A DNA stretch of 64,000 bases from Clostridium sp. CF012 (lineage in GTDB: Bacteria > Bacillota > Clostridia > Clostridiales > Clostridiaceae): assembly GCF_018861755.1 (NCBI RefSeq), contig NZ_JAHLEF010000008.1, forward strand, positions 1-64,000, in the 5' to 3' direction. Both the position numbers and the translations under genes were made by a program. The stretch's first letter is position 1. Each line of letters opens with the position of its first letter. The notes beneath the pieces are model-generated. The model was given only the letters and a program-made list of their open reading frames with translations. It had not been told where the DNA came from and made no database searches. Positions 44,508-53,723 of the stretch are shown piece by piece.

Positions 44508-45236
44508 TTGATAAAAGAAAATTTGAAAATTGTTATTATAACTGACGTTCATGGAAATTTACCCGCATTAAAAGCAGTCCTGAATGAAGTAGAAGATATA
44601 TCCTATGATTATATAGTTCACCTTGGAGATTCTATTGGAATTGGACCATTTCCTAAAGAATGTTTAGAGTTATTGCTGAGGACTGATAAATTAAGTATGA
44701 TTATGGGAAATCATGAAGCATATTTTGCTTTTGGAATTCCTAACCCCCATCCGAGTCATATGAGTGATGGCGAATATGAACATCAAAAATGGGTACATTC
44801 AACTATTGGCGAATCTTTGAAATTAAATGTATCTGAATTTCCATATTCTATTTCAAGAACACATTTTAATATTAATGTAACATTTATACATTATCCACTT
44901 GTTGATAGCTGTAATGATTTCAAGCCTATTTGCAAAGAACCAAATCAGGACAATTTAGATCAACTTTTTAAAAATATAGAATCAGATATAATATTTTATG
45001 GTCACCATCATCCATTCTCCGATATTAAGGGTAGGGGTAGATATATAAATCCAGGTTCGCTAGGATGTAGTCATGATTCGCTTGCTAGATTTACAATTTT
45101 AGAAATTTCTAAGGAGCAGTATTCAATTAAACATAAGATGGTAACATATTTAAAGGATTCGATATTCGAAGAATTTGAAAAGAGAGAAGTTCCAGAAAGA
45201 GAACTTATTTCAAAACTTTTTTTTGGAAAGCATTAA
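44508..45236 (+). CDS. Calcineurin-like metallophosphoesterase
   Basis: 242 residues from TTG 44508 (GAGGAGGA upstream; the frame start at 44463 lies in the gap sequence). Metal motifs: TDVHGN, LGDSIGIGP, MGNHEAYF, then FYGHHHPFSD. All ligands are present. YfcE-like branch. It is one of three such genes, with relatives at 29368 and 55106. Confidence 0.87.
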   Translation: MIKENLKIVIITDVHGNLPALKAVLNEVEDISYDYIVHLGDSIGIGPFPKECLELLLRTDKLSMIMGNHEAYFAFGIPNPHPSHMSDGEYEHQKWVHSTIGESLKLNVSEFPYSISRTHFNINVTFIHYPLVDSCNDFKPICKEPNQDNLDQLFKNIESDIIFYGHHHPFSDIKGRGRYINPGSLGCSHDSLARFTILEISKEQYSIKHKMVTYLKDSIFEEFEKREVPERELISKLFFGKH

Positions 45237-45310
45237 AATAGTTAGCTACTAAACGGAATATAGAAAAAAGCCGATGGAAGTCTTTTGTTGTAAAGAGAGG
45301 TGTCATTTTT

Positions 45311-45513
45311 ATGAGATTATTTCATGAAAGTGAAGAAAATAATATTGAGATATTTGAATCACGAATGAAGAAAAAAAACTACACTAAATTGACCAATATG
45401 CACATCTAATATCATATTTTATTGATAGCAATGGAGAAGCAATTTATATCTCAAAATTGGATACTAGGACACGAATTGTAGACTTATCTACAAAGGAAGT
45501 GGATATTAAATAA
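45311..45513 (+). pseudogene. Remnant of a DUF6886-like protein
   Basis: ATG with GAGAGG reads MRLFHESEENNIEIFESR, like the start of that family. A deletion and frame change in an A-run near 45370 lead to YAHLISYFIDSNGEAIYISK and a stop at 45511-45513. The central part is missing. The following 45514-45627 ends in TTGGAAACATTATGTA, a degenerate site right end. Confidence 0.45.
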
Positions 45514-45627
45514 ATTTCATTTTAGTGAGTAATTATAATTGGCGCTTTGTTGGAAACATTATGTAAAATATAATTATTAATTAAAGTGATAAAGTTTAAG
45601 CTTATTGAAAATAAGGAGTGAAGAACT

Positions 45628-46086
45628 GTGGAAATTGTACATTTAATTGATAATAAAGAATTTATTAATGAGGTAGCTGGTTGGTTATATAAAGAATTTG
45701 TTCAGAACATTAGAAATGATATAGATTTAGATTACGTAATTCGAGCTTTACATAATCGTAGAAAAGATTCTACACCCATTACATTAATAGCTGTTGAAGA
45801 TAATATTTGTCTTGGAACTATAACATTATTTCAGAATGATTTGAAAACAATGCAATTGACTCCATGGCTAGGTGCACTTTATGTTAAGGATATATATAGG
45901 GCAAGGGGAATAGCGGAGAAACTAATGAATGAATTAGAATTGCTTACAAAGAAATTAGGATTTAAAGATTTATATTTGAGAACAGAGCATACAGCAGCTT
46001 ATTATAGAAAACTAGGCTGGAAATATATATGTAAAACAAAAGATGAACTTGGAATAGATACAGAAGTTTTCAAGAAAGAATTATAA
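45628..46086 (+). CDS. GNAT family N-acetyltransferase
   Basis: 152 residues from GTG (AAGGAGTG upstream). LGTITLFQNDLKTMQLTPWL, GALYVKDIYRARGIAEKLMN with the acetyl-CoA loop, then RTEHTAAYYRKLGWKY. Intact parent of the truncated copy at 33090-33299. The frame ends 15 bases before a GTTATGT box. Confidence 0.87.
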   Translation: MEIVHLIDNKEFINEVAGWLYKEFVQNIRNDIDLDYVIRALHNRRKDSTPITLIAVEDNICLGTITLFQNDLKTMQLTPWLGALYVKDIYRARGIAEKLMNELELLTKKLGFKDLYLRTEHTAAYYRKLGWKYICKTKDELGIDTEVFKKEL

Positions 46087-46094
46087 GATATATT

Positions 46095-46108
46095 TGAGAA
46101 CGTTATGT
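46095..46108 (+). repeat. Right box of an attC-like site
   Basis: TTGAGAACGTTATGT: only the right end (box at 46102-46108) is left between the GNAT stop and the methyltransferase start 29 bases later. Confidence 0.35.
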
Positions 46109-46136
46109 GAAGTTAATTTATATGGAGGTATTAAAT

Positions 46137-46901
46137 ATGAATTTGGAAGAATTAAACCCTAAGAAAAGATTTAGCAGTAGAACTAACAATTATGCTAAAT
46201 ATAGACCAGGTTATCCTAATGAAATAATAAGTTATTTAATTGAATTTACTGGGCTTAGCAAAACCTCAGTCATCGCTGATATAGGATCAGGCACAGGAAT
46301 TTGTACTAAAACATTTTTAGATAATGGAAATACTGTGTATGCTGTGGAACCAAACGAAGATATGAGACAAGTAGCAGAACATTTACTCGAAACTTATGAT
46401 AACTTTCACTCTATTGATGGATCTTCTGAGAATACTAAGTTAAAATCTGAATCAGTTGATATTATTATTGCTGCACAGGCCTTTCACTGGTTCGATCCAA
46501 AACCAACAAAGGAAGAGTTTTTAAAAATACTTAGACCTAATGGTGTAGTTGTTTTATTATGGAATATTAGAAATGTAAAATCAGATGGATTTATGCAAGA
46601 GTATCTAGAACTTATAGAAAGATATGGAGAAAACTATACTAGTGAGTCAAATGGTGACATTATGCCAAAGTTTTTTGATTATAGAACCATACATAAAAAA
46701 GTTTTTAATAATCCTCAATTAGCTGATTTTGATAGATTAAAGGGAGAACTAGCATCATTTTCTTACATTCCAAATGAAAGTAATCCTAATTTTCAACCTA
46801 TGATATCAGAGTTACAAGATTTATTTGATAAGTATAATAGTAATAATGGAAATGTGGTTTTAGAATATGAAACTCATCTGTACTATTGCAAAATTAAATA
46901 A
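46137..46901 (+). CDS. Class I SAM-dependent methyltransferase
   Basis: 254 residues from ATG 46137 (TGGAGGT upstream). NNYAKYRPGYPNEIISYL is a common lead of the TMT1/Methyltransf_11 group. Motif I is VIADIGSGTGICT, then VYAVEPNEDMR and AQAFHWFDP, the last a marker of this branch. The acceptor is unknown. It ends ETHLYYCKIK like full-length relatives. Confidence 0.88.
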   Translation: MNLEELNPKKRFSSRTNNYAKYRPGYPNEIISYLIEFTGLSKTSVIADIGSGTGICTKTFLDNGNTVYAVEPNEDMRQVAEHLLETYDNFHSIDGSSENTKLKSESVDIIIAAQAFHWFDPKPTKEEFLKILRPNGVVVLLWNIRNVKSDGFMQEYLELIERYGENYTSESNGDIMPKFFDYRTIHKKVFNNPQLADFDRLKGELASFSYIPNESNPNFQPMISELQDLFDKYNSNNGNVVLEYETHLYYCKIK

Positions 46902-47008
46902 GGAAAAAAGTTTAGAGGTCTCATATTTTACTAATAAAATCAAAGAGTAATGTGGGGATAGTTAACGAATGTTATAAGCTGATTATAAAAAAAAATTGGG
47001 GGAATAAA

Positions 47009-47536
47009 ATGACAACTTTTTATTTAGTTAGGCACGGAGAGCCAACATATAAACCAGTTGATGAGAGAAAGTTTATTGGACATGGAAGAGATTTAGCACC
47101 ATTAACTAAAAATGGAATTGAGGGAGTGAAAAAAACAGCTAATGATAGTAGACTTAAAAATTGCGAAATAATTGTTTCATCACCTTATACAAGAGCATTA
47201 CAAACTGCTGCGATTTTATCAAAAGAATTAGGAATAGATTTAGAGGTTGATATAGATTTACACGAATGGGTGCCAGATATTATTAACTTCCAACATAAAA
47301 CTTCTCAAGATTGTTTTGATTTATGTAAGGATTTTGATTTATATAATGGAACACCGCCAAAAGATGAACTTAAAGTATGGGAAACAGCAGAAAGTATGAA
47401 AAAAAGAATAGATAGCGTTTTAAAAAAATATACAAAGTATAAAAAGGTAATAGTGGTAAGTCACGGTATGATTATAAGCACAATTAGAAATCAAGCTGAA
47501 ATTGCATATGCAGAAATTATTGAATTTTGTACATAG
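47009..47536 (+). CDS. Histidine phosphatase family protein
   Basis: 175 residues from ATG 47009 (TTGGGGGAA upstream). FYLVRHGEPTY holds the phosphoacceptor histidine (His9), SSPYTRALQTA the arginine motif and VVSHGMIISTI the second histidine. These are the phosphoglycerate mutase-like phosphatase motifs. Between them a 30-residue insertion contains HEWVPDI. Substrate unknown. Confidence 0.88.
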   Translation: MTTFYLVRHGEPTYKPVDERKFIGHGRDLAPLTKNGIEGVKKTANDSRLKNCEIIVSSPYTRALQTAAILSKELGIDLEVDIDLHEWVPDIINFQHKTSQDCFDLCKDFDLYNGTPPKDELKVWETAESMKKRIDSVLKKYTKYKKVIVVSHGMIISTIRNQAEIAYAEIIEFCT

Positions 47537-47613
47537 TAAACACAAAATCGTATTTTAATTATAATATTAATCATTATTTTTTTTAGTTGAGGTCAAGGAA
47601 GGGAGATTTGAAT

Positions 47614-48531
47614 ATGAAAAAAATATCGAAAAATCTTTTAAATCAAATAAATAACTTTATGAATACAGAAGCTAGACCATTAGAAAGATCTATATTCAAT
47701 TATTATTTTAATGATTCAAGTGCTGATGATATATTAGATTCATTAGGAACATTTCAAAACTTAGATGGAGGATTTGGTAGAGGTATCGAACCGGATTTTA
47801 AACTTATAGAGTCTTCACCCATGGCAACATCCATTGGCTTAAGATATTTGAGTAAGCTAGATAATAGTGATAAGGCGCAAACTATGATAGCAAAAGCTAT
47901 TGAATATCTTGAGTCAACTTTTGATACTAATAGAAATGGTTGGTATAGCGTTCCAAGTAATGTTAATAGCTATCCTCATGCACCTTGGTGGGAATTTAGA
48001 AATGATATAAATATGACAGTTATTGATTATTCATGGGGAAATCCTACTGCTGAATTAATAGGCTATCTTTATAAGTATAAAGAATATCTTAATAACCTAG
48101 ATATTTATTCACTAAAAAGCTATGCTATAGCAAATTTGAATAAACGTACAGAATTTAACTCAGAACATGAGATATTTTGTTATATTCATATGTATAATGC
48201 TCTAGACGAAGAAGTTTCTAGCCAAATAGTAGATACACTAAAATTAGCTGTTTCTCAATTGGTTAACTTAACCCAATCTGTGTGGATAAATTATGTACCC
48301 ACACCGTTAAAATTTATTAACATTGATTCTATGAACTCTTTTGGAATAAAGCGTAAATTTATTGATCAGAACTTAGATTATTTATTAGATAAACTTGAAG
48401 ACGATGGTAAGATACTGCCATCATGGCAGTGGGATAGCTATTTAGAATCATGGGAAATTGCTAAAATTGAATGGACGGGAATCCTAACTCTTGAGGCTTT
48501 ATTGTCTTTACGTAAGTTTAATCGGATATAG
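47614..48531 (+). CDS. Prenyltransferase/terpenoid cyclase-like alpha-alpha toroid protein
   Basis: 305 residues from ATG 47614 (AAGGGAG upstream). Repeated helical pairs with QNLDGGFGRGIEPD (the QxDGGF-type loop), MATSIGLRYL, NGWYSVP and WEIAKIEWTGILTLEALL resemble the alpha/alpha-toroid fold of squalene-cyclase-like proteins. No classic DxDD catalytic motif is visible, so a binding rather than cyclising role is possible. Confidence 0.65.
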   Translation: MKKISKNLLNQINNFMNTEARPLERSIFNYYFNDSSADDILDSLGTFQNLDGGFGRGIEPDFKLIESSPMATSIGLRYLSKLDNSDKAQTMIAKAIEYLESTFDTNRNGWYSVPSNVNSYPHAPWWEFRNDINMTVIDYSWGNPTAELIGYLYKYKEYLNNLDIYSLKSYAIANLNKRTEFNSEHEIFCYIHMYNALDEEVSSQIVDTLKLAVSQLVNLTQSVWINYVPTPLKFINIDSMNSFGIKRKFIDQNLDYLLDKLEDDGKILPSWQWDSYLESWEIAKIEWTGILTLEALLSLRKFNRI

Positions 48532-48585
48532 ATATAGTATTCTAAAATATTAGCACTATATATTAATATAAGGAGAGTGGTATCA

Positions 48586-49194
48586 ATGTGCAAATTGCTA
48601 TTAACTTCAGCAGGGTTTGAAAATCCTAAAATAGGAAAAGAGTTCTTAAAGTTGATTAATAATAATCCATCAATTAATAAAATTTTATTTATTCCAACTG
48701 CATCAAGAACAGAAGAGGAGTTATATTATGTAGAAAAGTCAAAGGAGGAACTTTTAGCAGTTGGAATAAAAGAAGAAAATATAATAATATATAATTTAGA
48801 TTCCACCATTTCTGATGTAACATTAAATGAAATAAGTGTAGTGTATGTCTGTGGAGGCAATACTTTCTATCTACTTTATAAAATTAGAGAAGCAAAATTC
48901 GAAACTGTATTAACTAAGCTAATACAGCGTGGAATTTTATATGTAGGAGTAAGCGCTGGAAGTTTGCTAGCGGGGCCCAATATTAATATACCTGACTATT
49001 CAGATTCAAATGATATTAGTATAAGTGATTTTAACGGATTAAACATTACTAACATAGTAGTCGTACCCCATTATTCTGAAGAACAAAGTGAGCTAATAAA
49101 GGAAGCAAGGCAAAAGACTAAGTATTCAATCATGCCTTTAACAGATAGACAAGCCCTGCTTATAGTTGGTGAAGACAAAACAATAATTGAATAG
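48586..49194 (+). CDS. Peptidase S51 family protein (peptidase E-like)
   Basis: 202 residues from ATG 48586 (AAGGAGAG upstream; GTG 48577 is too close). VYVCGGNTFYLLYKIRE, then GVSAGSLLAGP with the serine nucleophile and a later VVPHYSEEQSE. These are the landmarks of aspartyl dipeptidase/cyanophycinase-like enzymes. It is complete, in contrast to the related broken gene at 6812-7485. Confidence 0.86.
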   Translation: MCKLLLTSAGFENPKIGKEFLKLINNNPSINKILFIPTASRTEEELYYVEKSKEELLAVGIKEENIIIYNLDSTISDVTLNEISVVYVCGGNTFYLLYKIREAKFETVLTKLIQRGILYVGVSAGSLLAGPNINIPDYSDSNDISISDFNGLNITNIVVVPHYSEEQSELIKEARQKTKYSIMPLTDRQALLIVGEDKTIIE

Positions 49195-49422
49195 AATATT
49201 ATTCTTTGACTATTCACTATTTTAATATACTTGTGCAGATTTTGTGTATAAGGAAATAAATTTAGCGGTACATGAAAGAGGGTATTTTCAAGCAGGAAAT
49301 GAATTACCAGTGTTAAAGGAAACGTTGGCGTTAAATAACAAATCACTGGATTTATGGATGAGGTAAGATATTTAAATCACATGCAATTATGAAACAATAA
49401 ATAAACAAAGCGAGGATTTAAT
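49195..49422 (+). other. Intergenic stretch with a short gene remnant
   Basis: About 49240-49360 translates as YKEINLAVHERGYFQAG and NELPVLKETLALNNKSL without a start. It looks like the C-terminal end of a lost gene; the family is not recognised. No attC-like copy is evident. Confidence 0.35.
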
Positions 49423-50112
49423 ATGAATAATGATATAAATGTTGTATTTTTCGACTTGTTCTATACATTGGTAACACCAATGTATAGTGATTTGAGAAAT
49501 GAAAATGATGTACTAAGAATAACAAAAACACAATGGGAAAAATATTCAGAAGACTGTGAATTGTATGCAAAAATAGCGACAGGAAAGGAAAAGAGTCCTC
49601 AGAAGATAATTGAAAGTATTATTCGGAAAATGAAAATGAAGGTTAATGATTGTGATAAAAAAGAAATTCTAAAGTTAAGAGAAGAGAGATTTAAAAAATC
49701 ATTAATTGATGTAGATTTAACAATTATTGATGTTCTTATAGATATAAAGAAGATGGGGATGAGATTATGTTTACTTAGTAATGCAGACATAATTGATGTA
49801 ATGCATTGGCAAAAATCTCCTCTAAATAATTTATTCGATGAAACAATATTTTCATATGAAGTTGGATATTTAAAACCACAAACTGAAATCTACGAAATTG
49901 CATTAAAGAAAATGAATGTTAATCCAGAAAATTGCATGTTTATTGGAGATGGTGGTTCTGATGAATTGAAAGGTGCAAAGCGATTAGGAATAAAGACTAT
50001 ATTTACAGGATATTTATTAAAAAGGGACAAAGAAGAACATAACACTATAAAAGAATTTGCAGATTATTATATCGAAGATTTTAAAGAAATTAGAAATATA
50101 TTATTTGAGTAA
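49423..50112 (+). CDS. HAD superfamily hydrolase
   Basis: 229 residues. FFDLFYTLVTP holds the nucleophile (Asp11) and the threonine of DxxxT. The usual second aspartate is replaced by Phe13, as in the haloacid-dehalogenase branch. LCLLSNADI, GYLKPQTEIYEIAL and FIGDGGSDELKGAKRLG supply motifs II-IV. The cap domain is helical. Substrate unknown. AGCGAGG precedes the ATG. Confidence 0.87.
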   Translation: MNNDINVVFFDLFYTLVTPMYSDLRNENDVLRITKTQWEKYSEDCELYAKIATGKEKSPQKIIESIIRKMKMKVNDCDKKEILKLREERFKKSLIDVDLTIIDVLIDIKKMGMRLCLLSNADIIDVMHWQKSPLNNLFDETIFSYEVGYLKPQTEIYEIALKKMNVNPENCMFIGDGGSDELKGAKRLGIKTIFTGYLLKRDKEEHNTIKEFADYYIEDFKEIRNILFE

Positions 50113-50240
50113 TTCGATGTAGATTACTTATAACACAAAAATAGTTTTATTTAAAATAGGATGATTTGATGTAATGTATAACATACTTGCAGCTGAAGGT
50201 TTTAAGCAAGCGAATAAGTAGAATAGAATTCGAATCTGAA

Positions 50241-50283
50241 ACTCATCCCCCCGCCTAGCTAAGAGCTAGGCGGGGGAATGAGT
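50241..50283. terminator. Long GC-rich hairpin between converging genes
   Basis: ACTCATCCCCCCGCCTAGCT (50241-50260) and AGCTAGGCGGGGGAATGAGT (50264-50283) are complementary over 20 bases with one mismatch and a three-base loop. It is far more GC-rich than its surroundings. It separates the last + strand cassette from the minus-strand block and may act as a terminator for both; no long T-run follows on either side. Confidence 0.5.
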
Positions 50284-50333
50284 TGAGTATAAAACTAATG
50301 TGATTTTTTTCAATTCGTGCCGAAATGCTAGCT

Positions 50334-50600
50334 TTATTTCTGTGGCAGCGACAAAACGTTTTTTATTTCCAGAATACTAAGTCCCCTTTTTTTGAAATCT
50401 TGTATTTCTTCGATTTTGGTTATTGCTTTTTCTCTGGAAAACCGACGTGTCAGGTTTTCTTCTTCCTGTTCAAAGGGAAGCATACCTTCTTCTGTATAGA
50501 ATTTCAGAGTGCTATAACGGCATCCAGTTATCCGTACTAGTTCCCCAATGGACACATATTCGGATGCTAGTATTTTTTCCATGGTACGCTGACGGGACAT
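50334..50600 (-). CDS. MerR-type helix-turn-helix protein
   Basis: 88 residues. SIGELVRITGCRYSTLKFYTEEGML is the MerR winged-helix signature, and the short C-terminal helix (KIEEIQDFKKRGLSILEIKN) is the start of the dimerisation helix. No effector domain follows, so it is a minimal MerR. GGGAGG lies seven bases before the start on the minus strand. It is the second gene of a minus-strand pair, 18 bases after the 329-residue gene. Confidence 0.85.
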   Translation of the reverse strand: MSRQRTMEKILASEYVSIGELVRITGCRYSTLKFYTEEGMLPFEQEEENLTRRFSREKAITKIEEIQDFKKRGLSILEIKNVLSLPQK

Positions 50601-50618
50601 ATTAATTCCTCCCTATCA

Positions 50619-51608
50619 TTAATATAGTAGGTATTTCCTTAACCGTACACCTTGAACAGGAAACCTATACTGCTTGGCAGTGGGTATGGCTTCATAAAGA
50701 AAATTATCTATTTTGATAAGAGGTGCTTCTCCTTCACGTATCACGGTAAATGTATGGCCATTTTGCTTCAGACGCGCCAATACATCAATTAAGCGTTGTT
50801 CCTTATTGGAGAAAAGCGCTTCCGTATCAATAAAAACGGATTGTGAACGTTGAAAAACCGGAAAAATAAAATTGACACCTGTGCCTGTAGGCGTAGACAT
50901 AACCTGCTTCTTAAATGTTAAAAAATTCTTTACTAACATTTCTATGGATTTATGAATATTAATAGGAAATACCTGTTTTGCCAAGTAGTTACATTCAAAT
51001 ATTTCATTCATTCTGGTGACTACCCGTTTAAACTCCTCTTTGGAGAAAATGTCATAAAGACAACCACTTTCCCTCAACAGCCAAAACATAAGAATGGTTT
51101 CGTCAGTCATATTACCATCTTCTAAAATTTCAGCACGAAGATTTTCTGTTACTCTGGTAAATAATTCTGCATTGCTGCGGTATTCCTTCATTGAAATACC
51201 CGCTGTCATAAACTCCAAATCACATCCTAGCAAATTCGGAATTTCTTCCAATGCATCAGTCCCTTTAAGAGAATCTGCAAAAATGAGCTCAATCTTTTTC
51301 AATTGTTTATTCGATAATTTGGTAACGTGGGCGAGGTAATGTGGAAGGGTATCGCTTAAATTTTCTTTTCTACCTAAAATAGCCTTTAAAACAGTTTCTT
51401 GATACAAAGTAATTGAATAATGTTCTAAATCTTTTTTGGCGAAAGTGAGTACATCCTCTTTCATGGTAAATCCATGGTCTAAATACAATTCAAAGATCGC
51501 TGCAGCAGCCATACACCGCAAAGATACTTTCTTTGCGGTAGTTAAATGAAGACTATCTTGGGCATTGAGCGCTATAAGAGTAAAGTTTTGAGAAAAACTA
51601 AGTTCCAT
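50619..51608 (-). CDS. Protein of unknown function, 329 residues (GPP34-like start)
   Basis: First gene of a minus-strand pair, with GGGAGG before its ATG. The N-terminal 80 residues (FTLIALNAQDSLHLT, then AAAAIFELYLDHGF) recall the start of Golgi-phosphoprotein-3/GPP34-like domains, found in some bacteria. The later part (LIKIDNFLYEAIPTAKQYRF) is not assigned. The call is weak. Codon and base use look less AT-rich than in neighbouring cassettes, and the opposite strand fits a separate origin from the array. Confidence 0.5.
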   Translation of the reverse strand: MELSFSQNFTLIALNAQDSLHLTTAKKVSLRCMAAAAIFELYLDHGFTMKEDVLTFAKKDLEHYSITLYQETVLKAILGRKENLSDTLPHYLAHVTKLSNKQLKKIELIFADSLKGTDALEEIPNLLGCDLEFMTAGISMKEYRSNAELFTRVTENLRAEILEDGNMTDETILMFWLLRESGCLYDIFSKEEFKRVVTRMNEIFECNYLAKQVFPINIHKSIEMLVKNFLTFKKQVMSTPTGTGVNFIFPVFQRSQSVFIDTEALFSNKEQRLIDVLARLKQNGHTFTVIREGEAPLIKIDNFLYEAIPTAKQYRFPVQGVRLRKYLLY

Positions 51609-51800
51609 AACAATGATTCCTCCCGATCCAAAGAGTTAAATGATAAGTAATTTTTTATTACCATATATTACACATTACTTATTACTTATTACTTATTACT
51701 TACGATTTAAATATAACACACAGGAAAAATAAAGTCAATAATCCAAATATATCAATTAAGACAATAACTGTTCATCAAAAGCAACTTTAAATTCAAACTA
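51609..51800. repeat. Intergenic stretch with a 7-bp tandem repeat
   Basis: ATTACTT is repeated about four and a half times in tandem (about 51674-51706) in the upstream region of the minus-strand operon. Copy-number change here could alter promoter spacing. The rest is AT-rich. Confidence 0.6.
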
Positions 51801-51937
51801 TTTTTATGTAGCAATGTGTAAATTTATGACTTATAATCTATATATAGGTTAGTAGTAAAACAATTACCAAGGCACATTTAACAGTGTTAGTGCAGTCGCT
51901 CTAAGGGGGTGATCGTCGACAACAGGAAAGGTTAGTG
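51800..51937 (+). repeat. attC-like site lacking its left arm
   Basis: The site keeps TAGCAA - 17 - TATAAT (51832-51837), the near-palindrome, right arm ACCAAGGCACATT (51866-51878), the small hairpin AGTGCAGTCGCTCT (51890-51903) and the end GACAACAGGAAAGGTTAGTG with box GTTAGTG (51931-51937). The left box, left arm and terminator are missing. This loss coincides with the edge of the minus-strand block. Confidence 0.6.
51809..51837 (+). promoter_or_regulatory. Promoter-like element within the attC-like site
   Basis: TAGCAA - 17 bases - TATAAT (51832-51837). Confidence 0.45.
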
Positions 51938-52037
51938 CAAATTCATGAGTAAGTACAGTAGAATATAAAATTATTAGAGCATATTAATATAATTACGTTC
52001 GAAAAAGATTATTTATATTAGAAGAGGTGTAGGTGTT

Positions 52038-52085
52038 ATGATAAATTATACTGATAATAAAACTAGGAGGAGTCGCGGAAGATGA
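52038..52085 (+). CDS. 15-codon leader-like frame coupled to the next gene
   Basis: ATG after AGAGGTGTAGG reads MINYTDNKTRRSRGR. Its stop overlaps the next start as ATGA, and the next gene's AGGAGG lies inside it. It may be a translational-coupling leader or the stub of a lost gene. Confidence 0.35.
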   Translation: MINYTDNKTRRSRGR

Positions 52086-52384
52086 AAAATAAATATTCCA
52101 TTAAAAATATTGGAAATATATTAAGTGTTATTTCTTTTACAATACCATTAATTAATTTTATCTTCATATTAAATTGGTTCTTTAAAATAACTCCATATCA
52201 AAAATTAGAAGGCATGCCTTTAATGTTAACACCTATAATCTGTCCAATCGGCCTTGTATTTGGTGTTTTATCAATGGTAATTATACGTAATAAACTTGCG
52301 AAATGGAGCATTATTTTCAATGCTATATTAATAGCACTACCTTTTTTATATTGGACTTTAGGAACTTTGCTTTTGGGGCCTTAA
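52082..52384 (+). CDS. Small membrane protein, three hydrophobic segments
   Basis: 100 residues with membrane segments at about 13-33, 45-70 and 75-97 (ILSVISFTIPLINFIFIL, PIICPIGLVFGVLSMVII, IIFNAILIALPFLYWTLG). The family is not recognised. AGGAGGAG precedes the ATG, and the start overlaps the stop of a short upstream frame. Confidence 0.65.
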   Translation: MKNKYSIKNIGNILSVISFTIPLINFIFILNWFFKITPYQKLEGMPLMLTPIICPIGLVFGVLSMVIIRNKLAKWSIIFNAILIALPFLYWTLGTLLLGP

Positions 52385-52535
52385 AATGTATGTCACAAAA
52401 TTCATGTCAGAAGCAATAAAATAACATTGTTAAAAACAAATCAAATATCAGTTTTATATTGATATTAAATATGTATTAACTATATAATTATATGGTTAAT
52501 AAAAGATAGTGAAAAAGGTTGAAGGAGGAATAGTA

Positions 52536-52721
52536 ATGAGTATTAAAGAAGAAAAAAAAACATGTCCGCTTTGTGGACAAGATAATAATTGTCAACATGG
52601 GCAAGGTGGATGTTGGTGCGATACAGTTAAATTCCCAAAGTATATATTAGATTTGATTCCTAATGACAAAAGGGGTAAAGCTTGCATATGCAAGTCTTGT
52701 TTAGAAAAGTATCAGAAATAA
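52536..52721 (+). CDS. Cysteine-rich CWC-type small protein
   Basis: 61 residues from ATG 52536 (AAGGAGGA upstream). CPLCGQDNNCQHGQGGCWCD and then CICKSCLEKY match the Cys_rich_CWC family, named for the CWC tripeptide seen here. Seven or more cysteines in CxxC-type pairs suggest zinc binding. Function unknown. Confidence 0.8.
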   Translation: MSIKEEKKTCPLCGQDNNCQHGQGGCWCDTVKFPKYILDLIPNDKRGKACICKSCLEKYQK

Positions 52722-52907
52722 TTGGTTTAGGATAGTTGCTAAAGATAATATTGGCTAAACATAACATGATGGCTTTAATTGAAATTCAAAAATTGTAGAA
52801 TAAGATTTTATAGTTTGATAAGTGGAGGAACTTATGATTAGTATTCAAGTACATCACAAAAGGAGCATTATATAGTGCCAAATTACCAGTTAAAAGGAGG
52901 GAAAATA
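52722..52907 (+). other. Intergenic stretch with an orphan start stub
   Basis: GTGGAGG followed by ATG 52834 opens 13 codons ending at 52875, just before the ribosome binding site of the hydrolase gene. It has the strong initiation signals of a cassette but almost no gene. Confidence 0.35.
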
Positions 52908-53723
52908 ATGCAATGTAAGATGAAAAATATATCTATAAACTATGAAATGATAGGTAATGGAAAACCAATTGTTATGCTACATGGTTATTATGTAGACCAC
53001 AGATTAATGACTGGATGTATGGAACCTATTTTTAAATCTAAAGTGGGTTATAAAAGGATATATCTCGACTTGCCAGGTATGGGGAAATCAGAGGGTGCAG
53101 AGTGGATTACGAGCTCTGATGATATGCTTGATATTATAATTAGTTTTATTGAAAAAATCATCCCAAATGAAAATTTCCTACTTGTAGGTCAGTCATATGG
53201 CGGATATCTTTCAAGAGGCTTAATTCACAAAATGGCGAATAGAATAGACGGTGTTTTATTAATTTGTCCACTTATTATACCAGATTATGAAAAACGAAGT
53301 GTTGAAGAGCATGTTGTTTTAGTAAAAGACGATAAGTTATTATCTAAATTGACAACAGAGGATGCTGAAGATTTTAATTCTGGGTTCGTGGTTCAAAGTG
53401 AAAAAATCTATGAAAGAAATAAAAATGAAATAATGACTGGCGTTGAAATTGCAGATAATACATTTTTACAGAGGCTTCAACAAAATGGATATGCACTCTC
53501 ATTCGATGTAGATAAGATAAATAAAAAAGTTGATAAACCTACTCTTATATTGTTAGGAAAACAAGACGATTGTGTTGGCTATAAGGATGCGTGGAATATA
53601 TTGGAAAACTATCCGAGAGCAACTTTCGCTATACTTGATGGAGCAGGACATAGTTTGCAGATAGAACAGGAAAAAATATTTAATTCATTAATTAACGACT
53701 GGCTTGTAAGAGTTAATGAGTAA
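52908..53723 (+). CDS. Alpha/beta hydrolase
   Basis: 271 residues from ATG 52908 (AAGGAGGG upstream). VMLHGYYVDHRLM, DLPGMGKSEG, the nucleophile elbow VGQSYGGYLSRG (serine near residue 98), the acid LLGKQDDCVG and the histidine GAGHSLQIEQEK: a complete catalytic triad with Gln before Ser. Substrate unknown. Confidence 0.88.
   Translation: MQCKMKNISINYEMIGNGKPIVMLHGYYVDHRLMTGCMEPIFKSKVGYKRIYLDLPGMGKSEGAEWITSSDDMLDIIISFIEKIIPNENFLLVGQSYGGYLSRGLIHKMANRIDGVLLICPLIIPDYEKRSVEEHVVLVKDDKLLSKLTTEDAEDFNSGFVVQSEKIYERNKNEIMTGVEIADNTFLQRLQQNGYALSFDVDKINKKVDKPTLILLGKQDDCVGYKDAWNILENYPRATFAILDGAGHSLQIEQEKIFNSLINDWLVRVNE

Noticed and set aside
50241-50283. Long hairpin as a further attC-like site
   Set aside because: It has no YAAC or GTTRRRY boxes, no inner/outer arm division and only a three-base loop.
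51670-51706. Possible CRISPR-like repeat
   Set aside because: The unit is only seven bases and directly tandem without spacers, so it is a simple tandem repeat.
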